From Parerythrobacter_A sp963838735 (GTDB lineage: Bacteria; Pseudomonadota; Alphaproteobacteria; Sphingomonadales; Sphingomonadaceae), in the NCBI GenBank assembly GCA_963838735.1, contig CAWISG010000004.1, positions 186,001-250,000 of the forward strand: 64,000 nucleotides of DNA. Reading direction: 5' to 3'. Below, one piece after another: positions 1 to 8,565 of the stretch. The notes below the pieces were generated by a model. The model was not told the DNA's origin and made no database searches. It was given only the letters and a program-made list of their open reading frames with translations. Position 1 is the first letter of the stretch; every line of letters begins with the position of its first letter. Both the position numbers and the translations under genes were made by a program.

Positions 1-309
1 CAAGTATGATATATCGAGTTGCTTGCTTACAGCTGACAAAGATAGTCTGACATGTCGCGACGTGTGTCAAACTCGGAAACGGTATGTTTCGCTACACTTG
101 CGCTTAGGATACTGAGAATCATCGATCGTGTTTAATATTGGGAACTGTCAAATGGGCGCTCGAGCTTTAAATGCAAACGTACAGGCTCAGCCCTTGTTCG
201 AAGCACCTCAAATTGTCGGGTTTTGCTGCGAACCAGGATTCATCTGGAAGGCGTGAACCGCTATCGTTCGACTATGAGTTTCCGACAGTGTGAAGTAACG
301 TAATTTCGC
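1..309. other. AT-richer leader region with no recognised gene
   Basis: This stretch is visibly lower in G+C than everything downstream. It contains no long reading frame on either strand that looks coding. The only candidate is a 34-codon frame listed separately. A TAATAT hexamer at 133-138 could be a -10 element, but I find no convincing -35 partner. There is no good Shine-Dalgarno sequence immediately before the first clear gene, which starts at 310. The composition change may mark the edge of a different genomic segment to the left, outside the window. Confidence 0.5.
152..256 (+). CDS. possible small ORF, 34 aa, unknown
   Basis: A 34-residue frame starting at ATG, with a GGGA Shine-Dalgarno-like sequence about 8 bases upstream. 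The C-terminal part carries an adjacent cysteine pair (GFCCEPGF) and ends in WKA. I do not recognise the peptide. It has no signal peptide, no membrane segment and no neighbour suggesting a peptide-modification system, although the left side of the locus is outside the window. It could equally be a chance frame in an intergenic region. Confidence 0.18.
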   Translation: MGARALNANVQAQPLFEAPQIVGFCCEPGFIWKA

Positions 310-1377
310 ATGACAGACCAAATTCACATCCATCGCCATGGTGCGGTGGGGCATATATCGCTTAACCGGCCCAAGGCGCTGCACGCGCTGACGCTGGACA
401 TGTGCCACGCGATGAGCGCGGCGTTGGCGGAATGGGCGGATGATGACAGTATCGAGGCGGTCGTTCTCGACCATGCCGAGGGGCGCGGTTTTTGCGCGGG
501 CGGCGATATCGCGATGCTGCGCGAGAGTGCGCTGAACGATGGCGGGATGTCCGGGCGCAGGTTCTTTCACGACGAATACCGGCTCAACCATCAGATGTTC
601 ACTTATGCCAAGCCAATTGTGGCCTTCATGGACGGCATCACGATGGGTGGCGGCGTGGGTATTGCGCTGCCATCGAAATACCGCGTTGCGACCGAGAACA
701 CGCGGCTTGCCATGCCGGAAACGGGTATCGGCCTGTTCCCCGATGTGGGCGGCGGCTGGTATCTCTCGCGGCTCGGCGGACGGTTGGGGCAGTTCCTGGC
801 CCTGACCGGGGCGCGGCTGGACGGGGCGGAATGCCTGTGGGCAGGCCTTGCCACACATTACGTGCCGAGCGAGATGCTCGCCGATGCAAAGGCACGGATC
901 TTCGAGAAACCGGGCCGGATTGCAGGCGTCCTGTCCGAAATGGTCGGCAGCCCGCCCAAGGCGCGCATCGAGGAAAACGCCTTGAAAATTGCAAAACATT
1001 TCGCCTCGGCTCGTTACGAGGATATCCTCGCCTCGCTGGAAGCGGAGGACAGCGACTGGGCACACAAGGAGCGCGACACGCTGGGAATCAAGAGCCCGCA
1101 GGCCTGTAAGGTCGCCTTGCGCCAGCTCTCGCAAAGCGCGAAACTGGCCGACTTCGCAGACAACATGGCGATGGAGTACCGCATCGCCAGCCGCGTCATC
1201 ACCCGCCCGGATTTCGCCGAAGGGGTGCGCGCGGTTATCGTGGACAAGACGGGCGATCCGAACTGGAACCCCGCCACTCCGCAAGATGTAAGCGAAGAGC
1301 TGATCGACAGCATCTTTGCCCCCCTGCCCGCAGACGAAGAATGGACACCGCTATGCGCCAGTATGAAACGATCCTGA
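310..1377 (+). CDS. 3-hydroxyisobutyryl-CoA hydrolase (enoyl-CoA hydratase/isomerase family)
   Basis: A crotonase-fold protein of 355 residues, the usual length of 3-hydroxyisobutyryl-CoA hydrolase. That enzyme releases 3-hydroxyisobutyrate from its CoA ester in valine breakdown. The oxyanion-hole segment GRGFCAGGD lies near residues 58-66 and TMGGGVG near 111-117. The hydrolase-specific motif MPETGIGLFPDVG at about 135-147 carries the expected catalytic Glu137 and Asp145, which separates it from plain hydratases. It is followed with overlap by an enoyl-CoA hydratase and then 3-hydroxyisobutyrate dehydrogenase, so the three genes form a valine-degradation operon. Its ATG has no strong Shine-Dalgarno sequence. 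The acyl-CoA and methylmalonate-semialdehyde dehydrogenases of the pathway are not in the window. Confidence 0.9.
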   Translation: MTDQIHIHRHGAVGHISLNRPKALHALTLDMCHAMSAALAEWADDDSIEAVVLDHAEGRGFCAGGDIAMLRESALNDGGMSGRRFFHDEYRLNHQMFTYAKPIVAFMDGITMGGGVGIALPSKYRVATENTRLAMPETGIGLFPDVGGGWYLSRLGGRLGQFLALTGARLDGAECLWAGLATHYVPSEMLADAKARIFEKPGRIAGVLSEMVGSPPKARIEENALKIAKHFASARYEDILASLEAEDSDWAHKERDTLGIKSPQACKVALRQLSQSAKLADFADNMAMEYRIASRVITRPDFAEGVRAVIVDKTGDPNWNPATPQDVSEELIDSIFAPLPADEEWTPLCASMKRS

Positions 1378-2138
1378 CCGAAACCGACGGTGCGGTAACG
1401 ACCATCACCCTTAACCGCCCGAAGGCGCTCAACGCGCTGTCCAGCACGGTGCTGGACGACCTGATCGCCGCCTTTGCCGCCTACCAGTCCGACAACAGCC
1501 AGCGTTGCGCCATTCTGACCGGCAGCGGTGAAAAGGCATTCGCTGCCGGGGCCGATATCAAGGAAATGCAGGCGAAAGCCGCCGCCGATTTCTATCTCGA
1601 CGATTTCTTCGCGCGCTGGACCAGCGAGATCGTGAATACCACGCGCAAGCCGTGGATCGCGGCGGTCAATGGCTTTGCATTGGGGGGCGGGTGCGAGCTG
1701 GCGATGATGGCGGATTTCATGATCGCGTCCCAAAACGCGAAGTTCGGCCAGCCGGAGATCACGCTGGGCGTCGCGCCGGGCATGGGCGGCAGCCAGCGCC
1801 TGACCCGCGCCATCGGCAAGGCGAAAGCGATGGAGATGTGCCTGACGGGCCGCATGATGGACGCCGTCGAAGCCGAAGCAAGCGGCCTCGTGGCGCGTGT
1901 GGTGCCGCATAGCGACCTGATCGCCGAAGCAAGCAAAACTGCCGCCAAGATCGCCGCAATGCCGCCAATGGCCGCCATCGCGAACAAGGAGATGGTCAAC
2001 AGCGCGTTCGAGATGACGCTGTCGCAAGGCTTGGTGCAGGAACGCCGCCTGTTCCAGATTCTCACCGCAAGCGAGGATAAGGCGGAAGGCATGGCCGCGT
2101 TCGTCGAGAAGCGGGATGCGGTGTGGAAGGGGCGCTGA
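1353..2138 (+). CDS. enoyl-CoA hydratase
   Basis: A crotonase-family hydratase of 261 residues that adds water across the 2,3 double bond of enoyl-CoA esters. Here it probably acts on methacrylyl-CoA in valine catabolism. Both catalytic glutamates of the family are present: Glu115 in ALGGGCE and Glu135 in FGQPEITLG, as is the oxyanion-hole segment around AAGADIK (residues 64-70). I chose the ATG at 1353 because the protein then begins MRQYETI, as homologues do; an in-frame ATG at 1341 is an alternative. The start overlaps the end of the upstream hydrolase gene, and the stop is one base from the next start, so the genes are likely translationally coupled. General fatty-acid beta-oxidation is an alternative role. 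Confidence 0.9.
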   Translation: MRQYETILTETDGAVTTITLNRPKALNALSSTVLDDLIAAFAAYQSDNSQRCAILTGSGEKAFAAGADIKEMQAKAAADFYLDDFFARWTSEIVNTTRKPWIAAVNGFALGGGCELAMMADFMIASQNAKFGQPEITLGVAPGMGGSQRLTRAIGKAKAMEMCLTGRMMDAVEAEASGLVARVVPHSDLIAEASKTAAKIAAMPPMAAIANKEMVNSAFEMTLSQGLVQERRLFQILTASEDKAEGMAAFVEKRDAVWKGR

Positions 2139-2139
2139 T

Positions 2140-3021
2140 ATGAAAATCGCATTCATCGGCCTTGGCAATATGGGCAGCGGCATGGCGGCCAACCTCGTCA
2201 GGGGGGGGCACAGCGTGTCGGCTTTCGACCTCAACGCCGACGCACGCGGCGCGGCGGAGGCGGGTGGGTGCGATGCGTATGACGATGCGAAGCGCGCCTG
2301 CGAAGGGGCGGAGGCGGTTGTCACCATGCTGCCCAACGGCGAGATTGTGCGCAGTGTCTATACCGGCGACGTTTTAGGCTATGCGCCGACCGATGCGATC
2401 CTGATCGACTGTTCCACCATCGACGTCGCCACCGCGCGCGATGTCGCAGACGAGGCGAAAAAAGCTGGCTATGCGATGGTCGATGCCCCGGTCAGCGGCG
2501 GCATTGCGGCTGCGGCGGCGGGGTCGCTGACCTTCATGGTCGGCGGGACACCCGACGCTTTCGCGAAGGCGGAACCGGTGCTGCAAGCGATGGGCAAGGC
2601 GGTGATCCATGCGGGCGACGCTGGCAATGGTCAGGCGGCCAAGATCTGCAACAACATGTTGCTCGCCATCCATATGGCCGGGACGTGCGAAACTTTTACG
2701 ATGGCGCAGAAGCTGGGGCTCGACGCGCAGACGTTCTACGATATCGCGTCCGTTTCCAGCGGCCAGAACTGGTCGATGACCAGCTATTGCCCGCTGCCCG
2801 GCGTTGGCCCGCAAAGCCCAGCGGACAACGATTATCGGGGCGGGTTCGCCACCGCGCTGATGCTGAAGGATTTGCGCCTGGCGATGGAGGCTGCGGAAAG
2901 CGCGGATGCGCCGGTGCCGATGGGCGGACGCGCCGCAGCGCTGTATGAGGACTATGCCGGGGCGGGGAACGGGCCGCTCGATTTCTCCTCCATCATCCGG
3001 ATGTTTTCCCCGAAGGTTTAG
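2140..3021 (+). CDS. mmsB: 3-hydroxyisobutyrate dehydrogenase
   Basis: An NAD-dependent dehydrogenase of 293 residues that oxidises 3-hydroxyisobutyrate to methylmalonate semialdehyde in valine degradation. It belongs to the beta-hydroxyacid dehydrogenase family. The N-terminal Rossmann motif GLGNMGSG is at 7-14, the substrate-binding segment DAPVSGG at 115-121, and the catalytic lysine of GNGQAAKICNN at Lys168. I placed the start at 2140 because the Rossmann strand MKIAFIGLG follows directly; upstream in-frame starts would only add residues from the overlapping hydratase gene. The TAG stop at 3019-3021 overlaps the stop codon of the convergent gene on the other strand. Confidence 0.93.
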   Translation: MKIAFIGLGNMGSGMAANLVRGGHSVSAFDLNADARGAAEAGGCDAYDDAKRACEGAEAVVTMLPNGEIVRSVYTGDVLGYAPTDAILIDCSTIDVATARDVADEAKKAGYAMVDAPVSGGIAAAAAGSLTFMVGGTPDAFAKAEPVLQAMGKAVIHAGDAGNGQAAKICNNMLLAIHMAGTCETFTMAQKLGLDAQTFYDIASVSSGQNWSMTSYCPLPGVGPQSPADNDYRGGFATALMLKDLRLAMEAAESADAPVPMGGRAAALYEDYAGAGNGPLDFSSIIRMFSPKV

Positions 3022-3758
3022 GTCGCCATCTCGGCGATAATCGCGTCCAGCCAGCGGCGCGGTTCTTCGCGTTCGCCGACATCCGCGACGAATTCCTGCC
3101 CGTTGCCGACACGGTACATCCGGTCGGGCGCAGGCCAGTTCGTATCGGTATCGGCGAAGTAGCTGATTTCGCCGCGCTGCAGCCAAGGCGGACGGTGCCA
3201 CAGGGCGACCGGTCCGCCCGGCATGGTCAGCCGCAATGCGTCGCTCGCCGATTTCGCCAATCCGCCCTCGCCTCCATACAGCGTATCGTTCGCGCCGTGC
3301 ATCCCGATGGTGTGCGGATGATCGAGCGCGACGGCCTTTCGCACCCACGGATCATCGGGCGCAGCAGCACCAAGCGGCACCACCGCCGCCACACGCATGC
3401 AGCCGAACAGGCGGTGATGCGCCTCGCCCTTCTGCGCGCGAAAGAGGCCGAAAAACAGGAACACATCGCCCGCGCCCACACCCTGCTTCGCCAAATGCCC
3501 CTGCGCCGAACCGACCTGCCCCAGGATTACCGTGCCATCGGAAAGGAACTGCGGATCGTGATGGCACAGGGTGTCCGGCCCGACCTTGCCCCGGCTCGCT
3601 GCGAGTGCCGCAGCGCCCAGCCCCAGCCCAGCATACGTCGTGCGCGACAGGCCCTTCGTATCGGGGATCGGAAGACTTGCCGGTCGCCCATCGACAAGGG
3701 GCGATGGGCCGCCACCCGCCGTGCTGTCGAACCCCTTGCGGCTGAAGATGATACGCAT
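3018..3758 (-). CDS. Nmad3-family (nucleotide modification associated domain 3) protein
   Basis: A 246-residue protein beginning MRIIFSRKGFDSTAGG. From memory, that opening, together with GPSPLVDGRPASLPIPD, is characteristic of the Nmad3 family, predicted by comparative genomics to accompany DNA base-modification systems in phages and bacteria. Further conserved-looking blocks are GQVGSAQGHL near residue 80, VFLFFGLF near 98 and LHPxxIG-like HPHTIGMHGANDTLYG around 147-162. No biochemical activity is established for the family as far as I know. It has no signal peptide or membrane segment. It stands alone: the convergent left neighbour is mmsB and the right neighbour is a flippase, with no restriction or phage genes nearby. 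The stop codon overlaps the mmsB stop by three bases. Confidence 0.65.
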   Translation of the reverse strand: MRIIFSRKGFDSTAGGGPSPLVDGRPASLPIPDTKGLSRTTYAGLGLGAAALAASRGKVGPDTLCHHDPQFLSDGTVILGQVGSAQGHLAKQGVGAGDVFLFFGLFRAQKGEAHHRLFGCMRVAAVVPLGAAAPDDPWVRKAVALDHPHTIGMHGANDTLYGGEGGLAKSASDALRLTMPGGPVALWHRPPWLQRGEISYFADTDTNWPAPDRMYRVGNGQEFVADVGEREEPRRWLDAIIAEMAT

Positions 3759-3893
3759 GGGCGCAGGTTGTGTCTTGCAGCGCCCAACTTAACAAGGTTT
3801 GCAGGCGCGCGCGCGGCGTATAGGACGCGGGCAGTGATGACCGGTCGCCCCCCATCCCCGTCCCTGCCCCCTTTCCCTGCGTAGCAGCCCTGC

Positions 3894-5186
3894 ATGCAAC
3901 GTCTCCTGCGCAATATCGGCTGGCTTCTGAGCGGGCGCGCGTTCAACGCAGTGCTCAGCCTCGTCTATCTGGCGCTGGCAACGCGGACCTTGGGCCTGGA
4001 GGCATTCGGCTATTTTGCGCTGATCGTGGCGCTGGGACAGACCGTCACCGGCCTCGCCAATTTCCAGACCTGGCAATTTATCGTCCGCTGGGGCGCGGGC
4101 GCGGACGGCAAACCGGTAGAGGATACAGGCACCGCCACCGGCTTCGCCATCGCGCTGGATCTCGTCTCGCTGGCGCTCGGCGCGGTACTGGCAATCGCCC
4201 TCGTGTGGAGCGCGCAGTTCTGGCTGCCGCTGCCCGACGATCTTTTATGGCTGGCGCTGGGCTATTGCCTGATCGCGCTGCTGGCGCTGCGTTCGACACC
4301 CATCGGCCTGCTGCGCCTGCGCTTTCGCTTCCGCGATGCGACGATGGCGGAGGCGGTGCAGCCGATCGTGCGCGCAGCAGGCGCCGTGCTGGCCGCGATC
4401 TATGTTCCGACGGTCGCAGGCTTTGTCATCGCCTGGGCTGCTTCCGAAGTCGCCGTATCGCTGGCGCTGTGGTTTGCCGCCGCACGGCATGACCGGATCG
4501 ACTGGTCGAAGATCAGTCTGACACGGCTGCCCGGCATGTATCCCGATGTCTGGCGGTTCGTTCTGTCCACCAACGCCACCGGCAGCCTGAGCGTGGGCAG
4601 CAAGCAGGTGATGATCCTGCTGGTCGGCGCAGTGGCGGGCGAAGCATTGGCAGGCGGCTTCCGCGTCGCCTCTCAACTGGGGCAGGCGCTGGTCCAGCTG
4701 GCGCAAGCGGTGGCGAAGGCGATTTATCCCGAACTGGTCCACGCGCGCGAAAATGCGGTCGAGATCGCCCGCCGCATGGCGAATATCGCACTGGTCGGCG
4801 GGACTGTGGCAGTCGGCATTGCGCTGCTGTTCGGGCGGTGGGGGCTGGCAGCAATTGCCGGGCCGGAGTTCACGACCGTTTACTGGACGATGGTCATCCT
4901 CGCCATTGCGGGGGCGATCGAGCTGGTCGGGGCGAGCCTGGAATCGCTGCTGGTCTCCGTCAATCGCGCAGGCACTGCCTTCCTGGCTCGCGCGCTGCCG
5001 ATGGGTCTTGCCTTCGCGCTGTTGCCCACCGCGATGGGCTGGCAGGGGCTGAAAGGCGCAGCCTTCACCGTGCTGGGATCGAGCGCGTTGGCGGTAATTG
5101 GCTTCTGGGTGGCAATCCTGTCGCTGCGCCAGATCCGCATCACGCTGGAGCCGGAAACCGGACCCGACGCCAAACGCGAGGACTAG
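3894..5186 (+). CDS. oligosaccharide flippase family membrane protein
   Basis: A hydrophobic protein of 430 residues with about 12 predicted membrane segments, beginning with LLSGRAFNAVLSLVYLALATRTLG. This resembles the Wzx/RfbX polysaccharide-transporter branch of the MOP flippase superfamily. Such proteins move undecaprenyl-linked oligosaccharides across the inner membrane for O-antigen or exopolysaccharide assembly. There are no glycosyltransferase genes next to it, so the substrate cannot be assigned. The start ATG gives the expected amphipathic N-terminus. The TAG stop overlaps the stop codon of the convergent gcvPB gene. Confidence 0.8.
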   Translation: MQRLLRNIGWLLSGRAFNAVLSLVYLALATRTLGLEAFGYFALIVALGQTVTGLANFQTWQFIVRWGAGADGKPVEDTGTATGFAIALDLVSLALGAVLAIALVWSAQFWLPLPDDLLWLALGYCLIALLALRSTPIGLLRLRFRFRDATMAEAVQPIVRAAGAVLAAIYVPTVAGFVIAWAASEVAVSLALWFAAARHDRIDWSKISLTRLPGMYPDVWRFVLSTNATGSLSVGSKQVMILLVGAVAGEALAGGFRVASQLGQALVQLAQAVAKAIYPELVHARENAVEIARRMANIALVGGTVAVGIALLFGRWGLAAIAGPEFTTVYWTMVILAIAGAIELVGASLESLLVSVNRAGTAFLARALPMGLAFALLPTAMGWQGLKGAAFTVLGSSALAVIGFWVAILSLRQIRITLEPETGPDAKRED

Positions 5187-6787
5187 CTCAAATCGGGGTC
5201 CGCCCAAGCCAGCAATGGCTTGCGCGCGGCCTGCGTTTCATCAAGCCGACGGCGCGGCGCATGATAAGGTGCGTTTTTCAGGCTTTCATCGCCCGCCTTC
5301 GCGCGCTCCGCCACGCTGCGGAACGCCTCGATGAACTGGTCGAGCGACGCCTTGCTTTCAGTCTCGGTCGGTTCGACCAGCATCGCGCCATGCACCACCA
5401 GCGGGAAATACACTGTCATCGGGTGGAACCCCTCGTCGATCAGTCCCTTCGCCAGGTCCAGCGTCGACAGGTCTCCGCCGAAGCCTTTGTCGCCAAACAG
5501 CGCCTCGTGCATGCACGGACCGCTGGCGGCGTAGGGCGCATGTAGCAGGTCTTCCAGCCGCCGCAGCACGTAATTGGCGTTAAGCACGGCGTCTTCCGCC
5601 ACCTGCTTCAACCCGTCCGCACCGTGGCTGAGGATATACGCCAGCGCGCGGGTGAACATGCCCATCTGCCCATGGAAGGCCGTCATCCGGCCGAAGCTGC
5701 GCGCCGCAGCACCGAAATGCTCCTGCGAGAACGCTGCGGCATCGCCCTCTTCCACCAGATGCACCGTGCCGTCCTTCGTACGTGCGGTGTAGGGAAGCGG
5801 CGCGAAGGCACTAAGCGCTTCCGACAGCACGACGGGGCCACTGCCCGGCCCGCCGCCGCCATGCGGGGTGGAGAACGTCTTGTGCAGATTGATGTGCATT
5901 GCATCGACGCCGAGGTCACCCGGGCGCACCCGGCCGACGATGGCGTTGAAATTCGCACCGTCGCAATAGACGAAGCCGCCGGCCTCGTGGACCGCGTCCG
6001 AAATCGCCTTCATGTCGCGTTCGAACAGGCCGCAGGTGTTGGGATTGGTGATCATCACCGCCGCCACGTCGCTTTTTTCGCTGGGCGGTCCCAGCCGCGC
6101 CTTGAGCGCTGCCAGATCGACCCGGCCGTCCTTGTCTGCCGGGATGTTCTCGGTCTCGTATCCGGCAAAGGCTGCGGTAGCGGGATTGGTGCCATGCGCG
6201 CTTTCCGGGCACAGCACGACCTTGCGCGCATCGCCGCGCGCTTCCAGCGCGGCACGGATGCACAGGATACCGCATAGCTCGCCATGCGCCCCCGCCTTGG
6301 GGCTCATCGCGACACCGTGCATACCGGTCAGATCGATCAGCCAGAAGGCCAGCTCGTTGATGACTTCCAGTGCGCCGCGTACGGTATCGACCGGTTGCAG
6401 CGGGTGGACGTCGGCAAAGCCCGGCATCCGCGCGACCTTCTCGTTCAGGCGCGGATTGTGCTTCATGGTGCAACTGCCCAGCGGGAACAGGCCGAGGTCG
6501 ATGGCGTAGTTCTGGCGGCTGAGGCGCGTGAAGTGACGCACCGCCTCGCCCTCCTTCAGCGCGGGCAGGCCGATGGGGCCGGTACGGTCGTGCCCGCCGA
6601 GCCGGTTGGGTGCATCGGCGCGGGGTTCGGGCAGGTCGACGCCGGTTTCATCGTACTTGCCGGTTTCGAACAGCAGCGGCTCCTCCAGCATCAGCGCGCG
6701 GTTGCCGGTGTGCGTCGGGTGCGTCGGAGTGCCGTGCGCATCGGATGCCATCTCGGGCTTCCAGCCGGACTTGTTCGGGGCGTTCAT
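5183..6787 (-). CDS. gcvPB: glycine dehydrogenase (aminomethyl-transferring) subunit 2
   Basis: The second half of a two-subunit P protein of the glycine cleavage system, 534 residues. The P protein decarboxylates glycine with pyridoxal phosphate and passes the aminomethyl group to the lipoyl arm of GcvH. The PLP-binding lysine is Lys303 in NLHKTFSTPHGGGGPG, and the glycine-rich loop follows directly. It is the last gene of the gcvT-gcvH-gcvPA-gcvPB operon, overlapping the end of gcvPA by four bases. An N-terminal extension of about 30 residues precedes the conserved core. Expression should follow the glycine riboswitch upstream of gcvT. The dihydrolipoamide dehydrogenase partner is not in the window. 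Confidence 0.96.
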   Translation of the reverse strand: MNAPNKSGWKPEMASDAHGTPTHPTHTGNRALMLEEPLLFETGKYDETGVDLPEPRADAPNRLGGHDRTGPIGLPALKEGEAVRHFTRLSRQNYAIDLGLFPLGSCTMKHNPRLNEKVARMPGFADVHPLQPVDTVRGALEVINELAFWLIDLTGMHGVAMSPKAGAHGELCGILCIRAALEARGDARKVVLCPESAHGTNPATAAFAGYETENIPADKDGRVDLAALKARLGPPSEKSDVAAVMITNPNTCGLFERDMKAISDAVHEAGGFVYCDGANFNAIVGRVRPGDLGVDAMHINLHKTFSTPHGGGGPGSGPVVLSEALSAFAPLPYTARTKDGTVHLVEEGDAAAFSQEHFGAAARSFGRMTAFHGQMGMFTRALAYILSHGADGLKQVAEDAVLNANYVLRRLEDLLHAPYAASGPCMHEALFGDKGFGGDLSTLDLAKGLIDEGFHPMTVYFPLVVHGAMLVEPTETESKASLDQFIEAFRSVAERAKAGDESLKNAPYHAPRRRLDETQAARKPLLAWADPDLS

Positions 6788-8151
6788 ACCAGTATTCCTT
6801 CAAGCGCGGTGGCGAGGGCTTCGATATCGTCTTCGCTCGTGGTCTCGGTGACGGCGATCAACAGCGCATCGGCCAGCTCTGCCTGATCTGGATAAAGCCG
6901 CCCCAGCGACACACCGCCCAGCACGCTCTGGTCGGCCAGGGTGCGAACCACTTCGCGCGCATCGGTGCCGATGCGCACGGTGAATTCATTGAAGTAGCTG
7001 TCGTTCAGCACGGTCACGCCCGGCACCTTGGCCAGCCGGTCCGCCGCCAGGCAGGCGAGACGGTGGTTTTCCGCCGCCAGCCGCCGCAGTCCGGTTTCAC
7101 CCAGCAACGTCATATGCGCGCAGAACGCCAGCGCGCACAGCCCGCTATTGGTGCAGATGTTGCTGGTCGCCTTCTCGCGCCGGATATGCTGCTCGCGGGT
7201 CGAGAGCGTCAGCACGAAGCCGCGTTTGCCTTCGGCATCGGTCGTCTCGCCACACAGGCGGCCCGGCATCTGGCGCACCAGCTTGGGGTCGCGTACCGCG
7301 AACAGGCCGAGATAGGGACCGCCGAATTGCAGGCCGACACCGATGGACTGCCCCTCGCCCACCACGATGTCCGCACCCAGATCGCCCGGTGCGGCAATCG
7401 CGCCCAGCGCAACCGGTTCGGTATTGACCACGATCAGCAGCGCTTTCTTCGCGCGCGCGGCTTCGGCGATCTTCGCGATGTCGGGCAGGCGACCTAGGAT
7501 ATCGGGATATTGTACCACGACGCAGCTGGTCCCGTCGTCGATCTGCGCGATCAGCTCGTCTTCACCACAACCCGCTTCCAGCGTCGGCGCACCGCTGCGA
7601 ATGGTATCGCCGGTGAAGCGCGCCATCGTCTTCACGACGGATGCGTAATGCGGGTGCAGGCCACAGCTCAGCAGCGCGCTGGAGCGCCGCGTCACCCGCC
7701 CCGCCATCACGATCGCTTCCCAGCACGCGGTCGACCCATCGTACATCGACGCATTCGCCACTGCGCAGCCATACAGCCGCGCGACCTGCGTCTGGAATTC
7801 GAACAGCATCTGCAGCGTGCCCTGCGCGATTTCGGGTTGGTAGGGGGTATAGGCGGTCAGGAACTCGCCGCGCTGGATGATGTGATCCACGCTGGCCGGA
7901 ACGTGGTGACGGTATGCGCCTGCGCCCAGGAAGAACGGCGCATCGGCAGCGGCCAGGTTCTTCTTCGATAGCGCGCGCATGTGCCGTTCCACCGCCATCT
8001 CGCCGGCATGCATCGGCAAGCCCGCGATCGGTCCGTCGAGCCGCGCCGCTTCGGGCACGTCCACGAACAGATCGTCTATGGTGTCGGCACCAATGACGGA
8101 CAGCATTTCGCCGCGGTCGGTATCGGTCAGGGGGAGGTAGCGCATCTTCAT
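6784..8151 (-). CDS. gcvPA: glycine dehydrogenase (aminomethyl-transferring) subunit 1
   Basis: The first half of the split P protein of the glycine cleavage system, 455 residues, which is the normal length. It begins MRYLPLTDTDRGEML, typical of GcvPA, and contains the family blocks YTPYQPEIAQGTLQ and FQTQVARLYG. The PLP-binding lysine is on the partner subunit GcvPB, as expected for the alpha2-beta2 form. Two start codons (8151 and 8145) are possible and differ by two residues. The gene lies 39 bases downstream of gcvH and overlaps gcvPB, so all four gcv genes form one transcription unit. Confidence 0.96.
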   Translation of the reverse strand: MKMRYLPLTDTDRGEMLSVIGADTIDDLFVDVPEAARLDGPIAGLPMHAGEMAVERHMRALSKKNLAAADAPFFLGAGAYRHHVPASVDHIIQRGEFLTAYTPYQPEIAQGTLQMLFEFQTQVARLYGCAVANASMYDGSTACWEAIVMAGRVTRRSSALLSCGLHPHYASVVKTMARFTGDTIRSGAPTLEAGCGEDELIAQIDDGTSCVVVQYPDILGRLPDIAKIAEAARAKKALLIVVNTEPVALGAIAAPGDLGADIVVGEGQSIGVGLQFGGPYLGLFAVRDPKLVRQMPGRLCGETTDAEGKRGFVLTLSTREQHIRREKATSNICTNSGLCALAFCAHMTLLGETGLRRLAAENHRLACLAADRLAKVPGVTVLNDSYFNEFTVRIGTDAREVVRTLADQSVLGGVSLGRLYPDQAELADALLIAVTETTSEDDIEALATALEGILV

Positions 8152-8190
8152 TTCCTACTTCGAACCCCAGCGAAGGCCGGGTATGATCGT

Positions 8191-8562
8191 TCACAACTCT
8201 GCGATGAATGCCTTGTAGGCCTTGGCGTCCATCAGGCCTTCCAGCTCGGCCTTATCGCCAACGGTCAGCTTGAAGAACCAGCCGTCGTCCTCGGGGCTGG
8301 TGTTCACCAGCGCGGGATCTTCCTCCAGCGCAGCGTTGGCTTCCATTACTTCGCCGCTGATTGGCGCGTAGACATCGCTGGCTGCCTTGACGCTTTCCAC
8401 CACGGCGGCGTCCTTGCCCTTGTCCAGCATTGCGCCGACTTCGGGCAGTTCGACGAAGACGATGTCGCCCAGCTGCTCCTGCGCGTAATCGGTGATTCCG
8501 ACGGTGGCGTTGTCGCCGTCTACGTCGATCCATTCATGTTCTTCGGTAAACAGTCGGGCCAT
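8191..8562 (-). CDS. gcvH: glycine cleavage system H protein
   Basis: The lipoyl carrier of the glycine cleavage complex, 123 residues, the usual size. It shuttles the aminomethyl group from the P protein to the T protein. The lipoylated lysine is Lys59 in ESVKAASD, within the beta-hairpin that ends SDVYAPISGEV. The N-terminus FTEEHEWI is the standard start of GcvH. It starts three bases after the gcvT stop codon and is the second gene of the riboswitch-controlled operon. Confidence 0.97.
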   Translation of the reverse strand: MARLFTEEHEWIDVDGDNATVGITDYAQEQLGDIVFVELPEVGAMLDKGKDAAVVESVKAASDVYAPISGEVMEANAALEEDPALVNTSPEDDGWFFKLTVGDKAELEGLMDAKAYKAFIAEL

Positions 8563-8565
8563 TAG

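Noticed and set aside
141..165. GGAAC at 141-145 as an EcfG promoter
   Set aside because: No CGTT at 16-17 bases; the region reads GAGC or AGCT.
208..1284. Open frame of 358 codons on the minus strand at the left edge
   Set aside because: Antisense to the HIBYL-CoA hydrolase gene, which has all family motifs.
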